Assembly (NCBI RefSeq): GCF_009674665.1 | Contig: NZ_WKJD01000016.1 | Coordinates: forward strand, 186,001-250,000 | Source of the DNA: Agromyces kandeliae | GTDB lineage: Bacteria > Actinomycetota > Actinomycetes > Actinomycetales > Microbacteriaceae | DNA: 64,000 nucleotides | Direction: 5' to 3' | Shown: positions 16,735 to 26,401 of the stretch, piece by piece | Numbering within the stretch: position 1 is the first letter of the stretch | Layout: each line of letters begins with the position of its first letter | Translations under genes and position numbers: made by a program | Notes under the pieces: model-generated | What the model was told of the DNA's origin: nothing | What the model saw: only the letters and a program-made list of their open reading frames with translations | The model's database searches: none

Positions 16735-18585
16735 TCACTCGACCGTGACCGACTTCGCCAGGTTCCGCGGCTGGTCGACATCGAGGCCCTTCGCCTGCGA
16801 GAGCTCCATCGCGAAGATCTGCAGCGGCACGACCGCGAGCAGCGGTTCGAACAGCGGGCCCGCGAGCGGGATCCGGATCACCTCGTCGGCGAACGGCAGC
16901 ACCGCGGCATCCCCGGCCTCTGCGATGGCGATGATGCGAGCGCCGCGTGCGCGGATCTCCTGGATGTTCGACACGACCTTCGGGTGCAGGGTCGCCGAAC
17001 CGCGCGGGCTCGGCACCACCACGAACACGGGCTGCCCCGGCTCGATGAGCGCGATCGGGCCGTGCTTCAGCTCGCCCGCGGCGAAGCCCTCGGCGTGGAT
17101 GTAGGCGAGCTCCTTGAGCTTCAGCGCGCCCTCGAGCGCGATCGGGTAGCCCACGTGGCGGCCGAGGAAGAGCACCGAGCGGGTGTCGCTCATCCAGTGC
17201 GCGAGCTCCCCGACCCGCTCGCCCTGCTCGAGGACGGTCTCGATCTTCGCGGGGATCGCCTGCAGTTCCGCGAGGTGACCGGCCAGCTCCCCCTCGGCGA
17301 GCGTGCCGCGCACGCGCGCGAGGTGCAGGCCGAACAGGTAGAGCGCCGTGATCTGCGCCACGAAGGCCTTGGTCGATGCGACCGCGACCTCGGGGCCGGC
17401 GTGCGTGTAGACGACCGCGTCCGACTCGCGCGGGATGGTCGCGCCCTGGGTGTTGCAGACCGAGATGGTCCGCGCACCCTGCTCGCGCGCGTACTTGACC
17501 GCCATGAGCGTGTCCATCGTCTCGCCGGACTGGCTGATCGACACGACCAGCGTGTGCTCGTCGATGACCGGGTCGCGGTAGCGGAACTCGTGGCTCAGCT
17601 CGACCTCGACCGGGACGCGCGCCCACTGCTCGATGGCGTACTTCGCGACCATGCCCGCGTAGGCGGCCGTTCCGCACGCGATGACCGTGATCCGGCGGAT
17701 GTCCCTGAGCTCGTCGTCCCCGAAGCCCTCGAGCTCGGGGATCGAGACGACGCCGTCCACGACGCGCCCGCGGATCGTGTTCGCGACCGCCTCGGGCTGC
17801 TCGGAGACCTCCTTGCGCATGAACGAGGACCAGCCGCCCTTCTCGGCGGCCGAGGCGTCCCATGCGACGTCGAACGGCTCGACCTCGACGGCCGCGCCGT
17901 CGAAGTCGGTGACCGTGACGCCGTCGGCCGTGATCGCCACGATCTGGTCCTGGCCGATCGCCACGGCCCGCTTGGTGTACTCGACGAAGGCCGCGACATC
18001 CGACCCCAGGAAGTTCTCGCCGTCGCCGAGCCCGATCACGAGCGGGGAGTTCCGGCGGGCGCCGACCACGAGGCCGGGCTCGTCGCGGTGCACGGCGAGC
18101 AGCGTGAACGCCCCCTCGAGCTGGGCGACCGTCAGGCGGAACGCCTCGCGCAGGTCGCCCGTCTCGCGGTAGAGCTCGCCGAGGAGCACGGCGGCGACCT
18201 CGGTGTCGGTCTCGGACTCGAACGTGGCGCCGCGGCCGAGGAGGGACTCCTTCAGCTCGGAGAAGTTCTCGATGATGCCGTTGTGGATCAGCGCGAGCCG
18301 GCCCTCGTCGCCGAGGTGCGGATGCGCGTTGCGGTCCGTCGGCCCGCCGTGCGTCGCCCAGCGGGTGTGACCGATGCCGGTGCCGCCCCGGTGCACGGGG
18401 TGGCGCTCGAGCTCGTCGGCGAGCACCTGGAGCTTGCCGGCGCGCTTGGCGAACTCCATGTCGCCCTCGTCTCCGACGACGGCGACTCCGGCCGAGTCGT
18501 AGCCGCGGTATTCGAGACGGCGGAGACCGCCCATGAGGACGTCGAGGCTGTTGCGCTCTCCGACGTATCCGACGATTCCACACAT
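16735..18585 (-). CDS. glmS: Glutamine-fructose-6-phosphate aminotransferase (isomerising)
   Basis: Makes glucosamine-6-phosphate for UDP-GlcNAc. 616 aa from ATG at 18585, chosen because MCGIVGYVG places the catalytic Cys at position 1 after Met removal; a longer open frame lacks this. Glutaminase domain ~1-240 (IGHTRWATHGGPTDRNAHPH), then two SIS domains (VSISQSGETMDTLMAVKYA around residue 360) and the C-terminal NLAKSVTVE. A TACAAT box ends 7 nt before the ATG, pointing to a leaderless mRNA. No glmS ribozyme-like leader can exist if so. Confidence 0.97.
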   Translation of the reverse strand: MCGIVGYVGERNSLDVLMGGLRRLEYRGYDSAGVAVVGDEGDMEFAKRAGKLQVLADELERHPVHRGGTGIGHTRWATHGGPTDRNAHPHLGDEGRLALIHNGIIENFSELKESLLGRGATFESETDTEVAAVLLGELYRETGDLREAFRLTVAQLEGAFTLLAVHRDEPGLVVGARRNSPLVIGLGDGENFLGSDVAAFVEYTKRAVAIGQDQIVAITADGVTVTDFDGAAVEVEPFDVAWDASAAEKGGWSSFMRKEVSEQPEAVANTIRGRVVDGVVSIPELEGFGDDELRDIRRITVIACGTAAYAGMVAKYAIEQWARVPVEVELSHEFRYRDPVIDEHTLVVSISQSGETMDTLMAVKYAREQGARTISVCNTQGATIPRESDAVVYTHAGPEVAVASTKAFVAQITALYLFGLHLARVRGTLAEGELAGHLAELQAIPAKIETVLEQGERVGELAHWMSDTRSVLFLGRHVGYPIALEGALKLKELAYIHAEGFAAGELKHGPIALIEPGQPVFVVVPSPRGSATLHPKVVSNIQEIRARGARIIAIAEAGDAAVLPFADEVIRIPLAGPLFEPLLAVVPLQIFAMELSQAKGLDVDQPRNLAKSVTVE

Positions 18586-18592
18586 GGGCTCG

Positions 18593-18598
18593 ATTGTA
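18593..18598 (-). promoter_or_regulatory. -10 box giving a leaderless glmS transcript
   Basis: TACAAT, five of six matches to TATAAT, then 7 nt and ATG. The -35 position shows no match. Confidence 0.55.
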
Positions 18599-18694
18599 GC
18601 CACGCGCGACTGGGCGACCGCCGGGTGCACCTGGGCCGCCCGAGGCGGACCGTCCCCGGCCGGAGGATGCCGGATCGCGGCTCGCGCGTCGCAC

Positions 18695-18700
18695 TAGACT
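18695..18700 (+). promoter_or_regulatory. -10 box giving a leaderless coaA transcript
   Basis: TAGACT followed by 6 nt and GTG at 18707. This argues for 18707 rather than the GTG at 18701 as the coaA start. Confidence 0.5.
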
Positions 18701-18706
18701 GTGCCG

Positions 18707-19663
18707 GTGCCCGATCCGCAGAGCCCGTCGACGCACACGCCGCAGATCTCCCCGTTCGTCGAACTCGACCGCGCCACATGGGCGGCGCTCGCGCCGTCCA
18801 TGCCGTCACCCCTCCGCGAGACCGAGATCGTGCAGCTCCGAGGCCTCGGCGAACCGCTCGACCCTCGCGAGGTGTCCGAGGTCTACCTGCCGCTCAGCCG
18901 GCTGCTGAACCTCTACGTCGGCGGCACCAAGGCGCTGCACGAGGTCACGAGCACGTTCCTCCGCGAGCGCTTCGAGTCGACGCCGTTCGTCATCGGGGTC
19001 GCCGGCTCCGTCGCGGTCGGCAAGTCGACGATCGCGCGCCTGCTCCGCGAGCTCCTCGCGCGCTGGGAGCACACTCCCCGCGTCGAGCTGGTGACGACCG
19101 ACGGCTTCCTCTTCCCGAACGCCGAACTCGAGCGCCGCGGGCTGATGGCGCGCAAGGGCTTCCCCGAGTCCTACGACCGGCGCGCGCTCCTCCGGTTCGT
19201 GAGCGACGTCAAGGCCGGCGCACCCGAGGTGCGTTCCCCGTTCTACTCGCACCTCGCCTACGACATCGTCCCCGACGCCCACATCACGGTGCGCCGGCCC
19301 GACGTGCTGATCATCGAGGGGCTCAACGTCCTCCAGCCGCCCGGGCCGGGGCACCGCCTCGCGGTGAGCGACCTGTTCGACTTCACGATCTACGTCGATG
19401 CGCGCACGCGCGACATCGCGCGGTGGTACGAGGAGCGCTTCCTGAAGCTCCAGCGCGGCGCGTTCTCGAACCCGCGCTCCTACTTCCACCGCTACGCGAG
19501 CCTCACCGAGGACGAGGCCCGGTCGCGAGCACGCTCGATCTGGCAGTCGATCAACGAACCGAACCTGCTGCAGAACATCCGGCCGACGCGGTCGCGCGCC
19601 TCCCTCGTGCTGCGGAAGGACGCCGACCACACAGTCTCGAGCGTCCTGCTCCGCAAGCTCTGA
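18707..19663 (+). CDS. coaA: Type I pantothenate kinase
   Basis: Phosphorylates pantothenate with ATP, the first step to CoA. 318 aa from GTG at 18707; another in-frame GTG lies two codons upstream but would fall inside the -10 to +1 interval. P-loop [12 protein letters not shown] (residues 97-108), [13 protein letters not shown] with the catalytic Asp, [13 protein letters not shown] and the pantothenate-site region [10 protein letters not shown] are all typical. Divergent from glmS, convergent with glmM (45 bp apart). Confidence 0.96.
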   Translation: MPDPQSPSTHTPQISPFVELDRATWAALAPSMPSPLRETEIVQLRGLGEPLDPREVSEVYLPLSRLLNLYVGGTKALHEVTSTFLRERFESTPFVIGVAGSVAVGKSTIARLLRELLARWEHTPRVELVTTDGFLFPNAELERRGLMARKGFPESYDRRALLRFVSDVKAGAPEVRSPFYSHLAYDIVPDAHITVRRPDVLIIEGLNVLQPPGPGHRLAVSDLFDFTIYVDARTRDIARWYEERFLKLQRGAFSNPRSYFHRYASLTEDEARSRARSIWQSINEPNLLQNIRPTRSRASLVLRKDADHTVSSVLLRKL

Positions 19664-19708
19664 GCCGCGGTCCGAGCCGGCGACCGAGGCGGATGCCGCG
19701 AGCCCGCG

Positions 19709-21070
19709 TCAGCGGGAGAGCCGCTCCCGCACGACCTCGGCGAGCCGGTCCGCGTGGGCCTCTGCGGCCTCCTGGTCCGCGGCCTCGACCATGACGCGCA
19801 CCATCGGCTCGGTCCCCGACGGCCGGAGCAGCACACGGCCGGTGTCGCCGAGCTCCGCCTCGACCTCGCGCACCGTCCCGGCGATGACCGCGTCGTCGGC
19901 GAGGCCGTGGTGGTCGACGTCGCGCACGTTCACGAGCACCTGCGGGTAGACCGTCATGACCGAGGCGAGCTCGGCCAGCGTCTTGCCCGTGCGGGCCATC
20001 TCCGCCACGAGGTGCAGTCCGGTGAGCACGCCGTCGCCGGTGGTGGCGAACTCGGTCATGATGACGTGGCCGGACTGCTCGCCGCCGAGGGCGTAGCCGC
20101 CCGCCGCGAGCGCCTCGAGCACGTACCGGTCGCCGACCTTCGTCTCGATCACGCGGATGCCGCGATCGGCCATCGCACGCTTCAGGCCGAGGTTCGACAT
20201 CACGGTCACCACGAGCGTGTCGTCGGTGAGCGTTCCACGGTCGTGCATCGACACCGCGAGGATCGCCATGATCCGGTCGCCGTCGATGACGTTGCCGTCG
20301 GCGTCGACCGCGAGGCACCGGTCGGCGTCGCCGTCGTGCGCGATGCCGATGTCGGCGCCGTGCTCGAGCACGGCCCGCTGGAGGGGCTCGAGGTGCGTCG
20401 ATCCGACGCCGTCGTTGATGTTCATGCCGTCGGGGTCGGCGCCGATCACGATCACCTCCGCGCCGGCGTCGCGGAAGGTCTCGGGCGACACTCCGGCGGC
20501 GGCGCCGTGCGCGCAGTCGAGCACGACCTTCAGCCCGTCGAGGCGAGCGGGGAGGGTGCCGAGCAGGTGGACGACGTAGCGGTCCTCCGCGTCGGCGAAG
20601 CGGCGGATGCGACCGACGCCGTCGCCGGTCGGGGCGAGCTTCTGCTTGCCGAGGTAGGACTCGATGCGGTCCTCGACCTCGTCGGGGAGCTTCGTGCCGC
20701 CGAACGAGAAGAACTTGATCCCGTTGTCGGGAGCGGGGTTGTGCGACGCGGAGATCATCACGCCGAAGTCGGCGGCGATGCTGTCGATGAGGAATGCGGT
20801 CGCGGGCGTCGGGATGACGCCGGCGTCGAGCACGTCGACGCCCGAGCTGGCGAGGCCGGCCGAGACGGCGGCCGTCAGGAACTCGCCGGACACGCGCGGA
20901 TCGCGCGCGACGATGGCCACCGGCCGACGGCCGGCGGCGCGCAGTTCGTCGGCGTGACGACCCTGCGTGAGGACGGCCGCAGCCGCCTGGGCGAGGCCCA
21001 GGGCCAGGTCAGCCGTGAGTTCACGGTTGGCCAGGCCCCGGACCCCGTCGGTTCCGAAGAGCCGAGGCAT
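19709..21070 (-). CDS. glmM: Phosphoglucosamine mutase
   Basis: Converts glucosamine-6-phosphate to glucosamine-1-phosphate. 453 aa from ATG at 21070. FGTDGVRG at residues 5-12, catalytic phosphoserine Ser109 in [14 protein letters not shown], metal-binding DGDADR near residue 245 and the sugar loop GGEQSGH near 330 are intact; [14 protein letters not shown] near the C-terminus binds phosphate. Starts 15 bp after the rpsI stop, so probably in the rplM-rpsI transcript. Confidence 0.97.
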   Translation of the reverse strand: MPRLFGTDGVRGLANRELTADLALGLAQAAAAVLTQGRHADELRAAGRRPVAIVARDPRVSGEFLTAAVSAGLASSGVDVLDAGVIPTPATAFLIDSIAADFGVMISASHNPAPDNGIKFFSFGGTKLPDEVEDRIESYLGKQKLAPTGDGVGRIRRFADAEDRYVVHLLGTLPARLDGLKVVLDCAHGAAAGVSPETFRDAGAEVIVIGADPDGMNINDGVGSTHLEPLQRAVLEHGADIGIAHDGDADRCLAVDADGNVIDGDRIMAILAVSMHDRGTLTDDTLVVTVMSNLGLKRAMADRGIRVIETKVGDRYVLEALAAGGYALGGEQSGHVIMTEFATTGDGVLTGLHLVAEMARTGKTLAELASVMTVYPQVLVNVRDVDHHGLADDAVIAGTVREVEAELGDTGRVLLRPSGTEPMVRVMVEAADQEAAEAHADRLAEVVRERLSR

Positions 21071-21085
21071 CCAGGGATCCGAAGA

Positions 21086-21568
21086 CTAGCGCTTCGAGAA
21101 CTGGGGCGCCTTGCGGGCCTTCTTGAGACCGGCCTTCTTGCGCTCGATGACGCGGGCGTCACGCGTGAGGAAGCCGGCCTTCTTGAGGGTCGGACGGTTG
21201 TTCTCGCGGTCGATCTCGTTGAGCGCACGGGCGATCGCGAGGCGGAGCGCACCGGCCTGGCCCGAGGGGCCGCCGCCGGTGATGCGCGCGACCACGTCGT
21301 ACGAGCCGGAGAGCTCGAGCACGGTGAACGGGTCGGTGATGAGCTGCTGGTGGAGCTTGTTCGGGAAGTAGTCCGCGAACTCACGGCCGTTGACCGTGAT
21401 GCTGCCCGCACCGGGCACGACGCGCACGCGCGCGATGGCCTGCTTGCGGCGGCCGACGGCCGCGCCCGAGACGTTCAGCACGGGACGCGCCGCGGGTGCG
21501 GCGGCCGGAGCCGACTCGGTGGTGTAGCTCTCAGGAGCCTGGTCGATCTGGTCTGCGATCTTCGCCAT
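21086..21568 (-). CDS. rpsI: 30S ribosomal protein S9
   Basis: Binds the 3' major domain of 16S rRNA; its C-terminal tail reaches the P-site tRNA. 160 aa, with the S9 core starting about residue 38 ([17 protein letters not shown]) and ending with the basic tail [11 protein letters not shown]. The first ~37 residues ([20 protein letters not shown]) are an Ala/Pro-rich extension not found in E. coli S9 but common in actinobacteria. Second gene after rplM, 36 bp apart. Confidence 0.97.
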   Translation of the reverse strand: MAKIADQIDQAPESYTTESAPAAAPAARPVLNVSGAAVGRRKQAIARVRVVPGAGSITVNGREFADYFPNKLHQQLITDPFTVLELSGSYDVVARITGGGPSGQAGALRLAIARALNEIDRENNRPTLKKAGFLTRDARVIERKKAGLKKARKAPQFSKR

Positions 21569-21604
21569 GGTGGTGTCTGAGTCCTTTTTCGCTCGGCGCC
21601 GGGC

Positions 21605-22051
21605 TTACTGGGCGACCTGGGTGAGGGTGTACGGCTTCGGCTGCTGGGCCGCGTGCGGGTGCTCCGGGCCGGCGTAGACCTTCAGCTTCTTGATCTGGGC
21701 GCGACCGAGCGAGTTCTTCGGCAGCATGCCGCGGATCGCCTTCTCGACGGCGCGGACCGGGTTCTTCTCGAGGAGCTCGGCGTAGCCGACGGCCTTCAGG
21801 CCGCCCGGGTAGCCGGAGTGGCGGTAGGCCTTCTTCTGCTCGAGCTTCTGGCCGGTGAGGGCCACCTTGCCGGCGTTGACGATGATGACGAAGTCACCGG
21901 TGTCGACGTGGTTGGCGAAGATCGCCTTGTGCTTGCCGCGGAGGATCGAGGCGGCGTGGCTCGCGAGGCGGCCGAGCACGATGTCGGTGGCGTCGATGAC
22001 GACCCAGTCGCGCTGGATCTCGTTCGCCTTCGGGGTGTAGGTGCGCGTCAC
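21605..22051 (-). CDS. rplM: 50S ribosomal protein L13
   Basis: Early-assembly protein of the large subunit. 148 aa from GTG at 22051. Core motifs [42 protein letters not shown] and [13 protein letters not shown] are intact. Heads the rplM-rpsI-glmM operon, downstream of a good promoter whose -10 overlaps the truA stop codon; the leader is about 130 nt with several hairpins. Confidence 0.97.
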   Translation of the reverse strand: MTRTYTPKANEIQRDWVVIDATDIVLGRLASHAASILRGKHKAIFANHVDTGDFVIIVNAGKVALTGQKLEQKKAYRHSGYPGGLKAVGYAELLEKNPVRAVEKAIRGMLPKNSLGRAQIKKLKVYAGPEHPHAAQQPKPYTLTQVAQ

Positions 22052-22185
22052 AGTAGTGCTGCTTTCTGATCGAGTGAGGGGTTCGTGAATCCCACTCCGG
22101 TGGGGGTTCTCCCGCGATGCGGGTGGAACGCTCCGGTGGAGGGCTCAACATCGGGTACCGACGCAGTCGACGGCACCAAAGGGAT

Positions 22186-22215
22186 ACTCTAGCCGACGAC
22201 ACCGTCGGCGTGCAA
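22186..22215 (-). promoter_or_regulatory. Promoter of rplM-rpsI(-glmM)
   Basis: Minus strand: -35 TTGCAC (22210-22215), 18-nt spacer, -10 TAGAGT (22186-22191). It lies inside the end of truA; the -10 contains the truA TAG stop. Confidence 0.65.
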
Positions 22216-23082
22216 TTCCCGACGTGCCCGGGTCTGCTCCGCGCGATCGGCGAGCTCCTCGTCGGCCGGGTATCCGACCTCGGTGAGCGTGAGCCCCTTG
22301 GCGGGGAGGACCTTGAAGGCGCTCGTGCGCTCTCCCGCCTGCATGAGCTCCGCCGGCCCCGAGACATCCAGCCGCCCCTCGCCCACCGCGAGGCACGCCC
22401 CGACGAGCGCACGGACCATCGAGTGGCAGAACGCGTCGGCCTGCAGGGCGGCGACGAGCACGCCGTCGTCGTCGCGGCGCCACCGGTACGACTGGAGCGT
22501 GCGGATCGTCGTCGCCTCCTCCCGGGGCTTGCAGAACGCCGCGAAGTCACCGAGGCCGAGCAGCGTCTGGGCCGCGACGTCCATCGACTCCGCGTCGAGG
22601 GACCGCGGATACCAGACGGTGCGGTGCCGCTGCAGTGGATCGTGCTCGGCTCCGAGGTCTGCGATCCGGTACGCGTAGCGACGCCAGACCGCGGAGAAGC
22701 GTGCGTCGAACCCGTCGGGCGCCCGCCGCGCGGCGCGGACGACGAGGTCGTCGTCCGACGAGCCGAGGATGCCCGTGAGCCGACGCACGAGGACGCCGTA
22801 CGGATCCGGGGCGGGCCGGCCCCCCGATCCGCCGCGCTTCGGGCGCGTCACGTCCTCGAACGCGTCGGGATCGACGTCGATGTGGGCCACCTGCCCGGCC
22901 GCGTGCACTCCGGCGTCGGTGCGACCGGCCACGACGAGGCGAGGCGCGGACCCCTGGCGCCGGAACAGCGTCGCGAGCGCCCCTTCGAGCACGCCCTGCA
23001 CCGTGCGCAGCGAGGGCTGCCGGCTCCATCCCGCGAATCCCGTGCCCTGGTAGGCGAGGTCGAGCCGGATCCGCAGCGTCAT
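22189..23082 (-). CDS. truA: tRNA pseudouridine(38-40) synthase TruA
   Basis: Isomerises uridines 38-40 of the anticodon arm. 297 aa from ATG at 23082. Catalytic Asp56 in AGRTDAGVHA, YQGTGFAGWSRQP at 11-23, FSAVWRRYAYRI and YPRSLD regions are present, as is DDDGVLVAALQADAFCHSMVRALVG. A central loop around 97-112 (KRGGSGGRPAPDPYG) is an insertion. Downstream of the rplQ terminator, with its own -10 box, so it is not simply part of the alpha operon. Confidence 0.95.
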   Translation of the reverse strand: MTLRIRLDLAYQGTGFAGWSRQPSLRTVQGVLEGALATLFRRQGSAPRLVVAGRTDAGVHAAGQVAHIDVDPDAFEDVTRPKRGGSGGRPAPDPYGVLVRRLTGILGSSDDDLVVRAARRAPDGFDARFSAVWRRYAYRIADLGAEHDPLQRHRTVWYPRSLDAESMDVAAQTLLGLGDFAAFCKPREEATTIRTLQSYRWRRDDDGVLVAALQADAFCHSMVRALVGACLAVGEGRLDVSGPAELMQAGERTSAFKVLPAKGLTLTEVGYPADEELADRAEQTRARRELHADGVVG

Positions 23083-23103
23083 CCGTGTGCTCCCACGCCC
23101 TCA

Positions 23104-23109
23104 AGCCTA
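23104..23109 (-). promoter_or_regulatory. -10 box of truA
   Basis: TAGGCT ends 21 nt upstream of the truA ATG, with GGGAG as ribosome site between them. It follows the rplQ terminator. Confidence 0.4.
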
Positions 23110-23139
23110 CGGGCGTGTCGTCGCGCGCCGCGAACGCAC

Positions 23140-23171
23140 GGAGCCCCCGCAGCGATCGCTGCGGGGGCTCC
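23140..23171. terminator. Terminator of the alpha operon after rplQ
   Basis: A 32-nt perfect palindrome, arms GGAGCCCCCGCAGCGA (23140-23155) and its complement (23156-23171), 19 nt beyond the rplQ stop. Confidence 0.85.
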
Positions 23172-23190
23172 GGGTGCGTGGTGCGCGGGG

Positions 23191-23736
23191 CTACTTCGCC
23201 TCGGCCGCCTCGGTCTCCTCGGCGGGCGCCTCGGCCGACTCCTCCGACGCCTCGGCGCCGGCGGCCTCGTCGACCGCGGCCTCGGCCTCGGTCACCTCGG
23301 CCTCGGGCGTCTCGGCCGGGGTCTCCTCGGCGGGCGCCTCGGCGGCGGCCGGCTTCGCGGCGCGCTGCTTCGGCTCGACCGGCTCGAGCACGAGCTCGAT
23401 GACGGCCATGGGGGCGTTGTCGCCCTTGCGGTTGCCGATCTTGGTGATGCGGGTGTAGCCGCCTTCACGGTCGGCGACCTGCGGGGCGATGACCGCGAAC
23501 AGCTCGTGGACGACCGACTTGTCGCCGATCACGGCGAGCACGCGACGGCGCGCGTGCAGGTCGCCCCGCTTGGCGAAGGTCACCAGGCGCTCGGCGAACG
23601 GACGCAGGCGCTTGGCCTTGGTCTCGGTCGTGGTGATCCGCTTGTGCGTGAACAGCGCGGCGGCGAGGTTGGCGAGCAGCAGGCGCTCGTGCGCGGGTCC
23701 GCCTCCGAGGCGGGGGCCCTTCGTGGGCTTCGGCAT
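23191..23736 (-). CDS. rplQ: 50S ribosomal protein L17 with acidic C-terminal tail
   Basis: Large-subunit protein near the peptide exit tunnel. Residues 1-118 are a normal L17 ([56 protein letters not shown]). Residues ~121-181 are a low-complexity acidic tail of Ala, Glu, Pro and Thr (for example [15 protein letters not shown]) without aromatic residues, so probably disordered. Total 181 aa. Last gene of the alpha operon, 46 bp after rpoA. Confidence 0.96.
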   Translation of the reverse strand: MPKPTKGPRLGGGPAHERLLLANLAAALFTHKRITTTETKAKRLRPFAERLVTFAKRGDLHARRRVLAVIGDKSVVHELFAVIAPQVADREGGYTRITKIGNRKGDNAPMAVIELVLEPVEPKQRAAKPAAAEAPAEETPAETPEAEVTEAEAAVDEAAGAEASEESAEAPAEETEAAEAK

Positions 23737-23782
23737 GGTTCGTTATCTCCAGTGGTGTGGGGTTGGTGCGGCCCGTGGCCTG

Positions 23783-24769
23783 CTAGTTCTCGTCGTCGAA
23801 GCCCGTGTAGAAGTGGGCGCCGTCGAAGCCGGGGACCGAGTCCTTGAGCGAGAGGCCCATCTCGGTGAGCTTGTCCTTGACCTCGTCGACCGACTTCTGG
23901 CCGAAGTTGCGGATGTTCATCAGCTGCGACTCCGACAGGGCCACGAGCTCCGACACCGTGTTGATGCCCTCGCGCTTGAGGCAGTTGTACGAGCGGACCG
24001 ACAGGTCGAGGTCCTCGATCGGGATCGACAGCTCGCTCGAGAGCACGGCGTCGACCGGCGCGGGGCCGATCTCGATGCCCTCGGCGGCGCTGTTGAGCTC
24101 GCGGGCGAGGCCGAACAGCTCGACGAGCGTGCGGCCCGCCGAGGCGATCGCGTCGCGCGGCGAGATCGCCGGCTTCGACTCGACGTCGACCACGAGGCGG
24201 TCGAAGTCGGTGCGCTCGCCGGCGCGGGTGGCCTCGACGCGGTAGGTGACCTTGAGGACCGGCGAGTAGATCGAGTCGACCGGGATCTGGCCGGCCTCGG
24301 AGTACTCGTTGCGGTTCTGGCTGGCCGAGACGTAGCCGCGGCCGCGCTCGATCGTGAGCTCGAGCTCGAACTTCGCCGAGTCGTTGAGCGTCGCGATGAC
24401 CAGCTCGGGGTTGTGCACCTCGACGCCCGCCGGAGCGGAGATGTCGGCGGCGGTGACCTCACCGGAGCCCTGCTTGCGCAGGTACGCCGTGATGGGCTCG
24501 TCGTGCTCGCTGGAGACGACCAGGTTCTTGATGTTGAGGATGATCTCGGTGACATCCTCCTTCACGCCCGGGACGGTCGAGAACTCGTGGAGCACGCCGT
24601 CGATGCGGATGCTCGTCACGGCGGCGCCGGGGATCGAGGAGAGGAGGGTGCGACGGAGCGAGTTCCCCAGGGTGTAACCGAAGCCCGGCTCGAGGGGCTC
24701 GATCACGAAACGCGAACGGAACTCCGAGATGTTCTCTTCGGTGAGCGTCGGACGCTGTGCGATCAGCAC
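23783..24769 (-). CDS. rpoA: DNA-directed RNA polymerase alpha subunit
   Basis: Alpha subunit of RNA polymerase; dimer nucleates assembly of beta and beta'. 328 aa. N-terminal domain ([28 protein letters not shown]) and C-terminal domain (~250-310: [20 protein letters not shown], then [19 protein letters not shown]) with the DNA- and activator-contact helices are complete. It lies 133 bp after rpsK, a gap holding a strong hairpin, so rpoA expression may be partly uncoupled from rpsMK. Confidence 0.98.
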   Translation of the reverse strand: MLIAQRPTLTEENISEFRSRFVIEPLEPGFGYTLGNSLRRTLLSSIPGAAVTSIRIDGVLHEFSTVPGVKEDVTEIILNIKNLVVSSEHDEPITAYLRKQGSGEVTAADISAPAGVEVHNPELVIATLNDSAKFELELTIERGRGYVSASQNRNEYSEAGQIPVDSIYSPVLKVTYRVEATRAGERTDFDRLVVDVESKPAISPRDAIASAGRTLVELFGLARELNSAAEGIEIGPAPVDAVLSSELSIPIEDLDLSVRSYNCLKREGINTVSELVALSESQLMNIRNFGQKSVDEVKDKLTEMGLSLKDSVPGFDGAHFYTGFDDEN

Positions 24770-24855
24770 TGGTGATTCCTTTCGGCAGGGTGTCCGCTAT
24801 ATGACACCTGCGAGTTCGAGGATCTTGAGTTGTAGAGGGAACGGAACCCGCCGAC

Positions 24856-24885
24856 CGGAGGGCGCGCGCGATGCAGCGCCCTCCG
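24856..24885. other. Hairpin in the rpsK-rpoA gap
   Basis: Stem CGGAGGGCGC (24856-24865) with GCGCCCTCCG (24876-24885), loop of 10 nt, in the 133-bp gap between rpsK and rpoA. A second small stem GGTGTC/GACACC lies at 24789-24808. These may attenuate or stabilise the mRNA; no T run follows. Confidence 0.5.
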
Positions 24886-24902
24886 ATCGACGGCTCGAGG
24901 AA

Positions 24903-25301
24903 CTAGACGCGGCGGCGCTTCGGGGGGCGGCAGCCGTTGTGCGCCTGGGGCGTCACGTCGTTGATGCTGCCGACCTCGAGGCCTGCGGCCTGGAGCGAGC
25001 GGATCGCGGTCTCGCGTCCCGAGCCCGGGCCCTTGACGAAGACGTCGACCTTCTTCATGCCGTGCTCCTGCGCCTGGCGGGCGGCCGACTCGGCGGCGAG
25101 CTGTGCGGCGAACGGGGTCGACTTGCGCGAACCCTTGAAGCCGACGCCACCGGAGGAGGCCCAGCTGATCACGGCACCGTTCGTGTCGGTGATCGACACG
25201 ATGGTGTTGTTGAACGTCGACTTGATGTGGGCCTGGCCCACGGCGATGTTCTTCTTTTCCTTCTTGCGCGGCTTGCGAGTCGCCGCCTTGGGTGCTGCCA
25301 T
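24903..25301 (-). CDS. rpsK: 30S ribosomal protein S11
   Basis: Platform protein of the small subunit that lies beside the mRNA E-site. 132 aa. Core motifs [40 protein letters not shown] and the C-terminal [18 protein letters not shown] are intact. The N-terminal ~15 residues are Lys/Arg-rich. 32 bp after rpsM. Confidence 0.98.
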   Translation of the reverse strand: MAAPKAATRKPRKKEKKNIAVGQAHIKSTFNNTIVSITDTNGAVISWASSGGVGFKGSRKSTPFAAQLAAESAARQAQEHGMKKVDVFVKGPGSGRETAIRSLQAAGLEVGSINDVTPQAHNGCRPPKRRRV

Positions 25302-25333
25302 TGTCGAAATCTCCTAGATCTTGGCGCGAGCGG

Positions 25334-25714
25334 TTACTTGCGGCCGGGCTTCTTCTTGCCGGCGACGGTGCGCTTCGGACCCTTGCGGGTACGAGCGTTG
25401 GTCTTGGTGCGCTGACCGCGGACCGGAAGACCGCGGCGGTGGCGGATGCCCTCGTAGGAGCCGATCTCGACCTTGCGGCGGATGTCGGCGGCGACCTCGC
25501 GGCGGAGGTCGCCCTCGACCTTGTAGGTCCCCTCGATGTGGTCGCGGAGCGCGACGAGCTGGTCGTCGCTGAGGTCCTTGACGCGGATGTTCCCGTCGAT
25601 GCCGGTCGCCGCGAGCGTCTCCAGCGCGCGGGTACGGCCGACGCCGTAGATGTAGGTCAGTGCGATCTCCACGCGCTTCTCGCGCGGGATGTCGACTCCT
25701 GCCAGACGTGCCAT
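25334..25714 (-). CDS. rpsM: 30S ribosomal protein S13
   Basis: Head protein of the 30S subunit that forms bridges to the 50S and touches the P-site tRNA. 126 aa from ATG at 25714: [20 protein letters not shown] at the start, [20 protein letters not shown] near the end, basic tail. A 130-bp gap with hairpin separates it from rpmJ. Confidence 0.98.
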   Translation of the reverse strand: MARLAGVDIPREKRVEIALTYIYGVGRTRALETLAATGIDGNIRVKDLSDDQLVALRDHIEGTYKVEGDLRREVAADIRRKVEIGSYEGIRHRRGLPVRGQRTKTNARTRKGPKRTVAGKKKPGRK

Positions 25715-25787
25715 GGTGGCTTCTCCTGTTGGATGAGTCGGAGGTGTGGAGCACTCCCGGTGCCTCGGCCTCCGTCCGAGGGTGTCC

Positions 25788-25805
25788 CCCGCGCCTCAGC
25801 GCGGG
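25788..25805. other. Hairpin in the rpmJ-rpsM gap
   Basis: Stem CCCGCGC (25788-25794) and GCGCGGG (25799-25805) with loop CTCA, in a 130-bp gap. Possible attenuation or processing site. Confidence 0.4.
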
Positions 25806-25844
25806 TTCGTGGGTGTGCCGGTGTTCGGTTGCGTCGGCGCGGGA

Positions 25845-25958
25845 CTAGCCCTGGCGCTGCTTGTGGCGCGGGTTCTCGCAGATCACCATGACGCGGCCGT
25901 GGCGGCGGATGACCTTGCACTTGTCGCAGATGCGCTTGACGCTGGGGTTGACCTTCAC
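25845..25958 (-). CDS. rpmJ: 50S ribosomal protein L36
   Basis: 37 aa from GTG at 25958; a short gene easily missed. The sequence begins [20 protein letters not shown] and ends NPRHKQRQG. The zinc ligands are Cys11, Cys14, Cys27 and His32, so this is the zinc-binding (C+) form. It lies between infA and rpsM as expected. Confidence 0.97.
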   Translation of the reverse strand: MKVNPSVKRICDKCKVIRRHGRVMVICENPRHKQRQG

Positions 25959-26028
25959 AGTCGTTGTTCCTTTTTTCGCTGTCCTCGTACCCGCGGGGTG
26001 CCGCGGGTCGTTACTTTCCGAACAGCCC

Positions 26029-26250
26029 TTACTTGTAGCGGTAGACGATGCGGCCGCGGGTCAGGTCGTACGGGCTCAGCTCCACGATCACGCGGTCCTC
26101 GGGGAGGATGCGGATGTAATGCTGGCGCATCTTTCCGGAGATGTGGGCGAGCACCTTGTGCCCGTTGGTCAGCTCCACCCGGAACATCGCGTTCGGGAGT
26201 GCCTCGATGACCGAGCCTTCGATCTCGATGACGCCGTCTTTCTTGGCCAT
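26029..26250 (-). CDS. infA: Translation initiation factor IF-1
   Basis: OB-fold factor that blocks the A site during initiation. 73 aa from ATG at 26250: [20 protein letters not shown], then [20 protein letters not shown] and [28 protein letters not shown]. First gene of the alpha operon, with its own promoter overlapping the end of the mannitol operon. A hairpin (26282-26306) lies in the leader. Confidence 0.98.
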   Translation of the reverse strand: MAKKDGVIEIEGSVIEALPNAMFRVELTNGHKVLAHISGKMRQHYIRILPEDRVIVELSPYDLTRGRIVYRYK

Positions 26251-26281
26251 AGCCTCACTATCGCTTGGAGTTTGGGTTGTC

Positions 26282-26306
26282 GGTCGTGCGATGATGATGC
26301 ACGACC
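26282..26306. other. Hairpin in the infA leader
   Basis: Stem GGTCGTGC (26282-26289) with GCACGACC (26299-26306), loop GATGATGAT. It lies in the ~100-nt infA leader and could affect initiation; role inferred. Confidence 0.4.
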
Positions 26307-26359
26307 TCGGCAGGACCCATCGGGCATGCCGAAGCGGGTGTGCAAAACACCAAGGGTCA

Positions 26360-26365
26360 ACTATA
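26360..26365 (-). promoter_or_regulatory. -10 box of the infA/alpha operon
   Basis: TATAGT, five of six matches. The -35 (TGGCGA at 18 nt) is weak and falls in the terminator hairpin of the mannitol operon. Confidence 0.55.
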
Positions 26366-26366
26366 G

Positions 26367-26388
26367 GCGAATCGGTCGCGATTCGCCA
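26367..26388. terminator. Terminator of the mannitol operon
   Basis: Perfect 9-bp stem GGCGAATCG/CGATTCGCC with loop GTCG, 14 nt past the mtlD stop and immediately before the infA -10. Confidence 0.65.
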
Positions 26389-26401
26389 GTCGGGCCGCGT
26401 G

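Noticed and set aside
16456-19794. Open frame of over 1,100 codons on plus across acpS, glmS and coaA
   Set aside because: Arg/Ala/Asp-rich shadow of glmS and its neighbours; the minus-strand genes have clear families and catalytic motifs. Long antisense frames are common in DNA this GC-rich.
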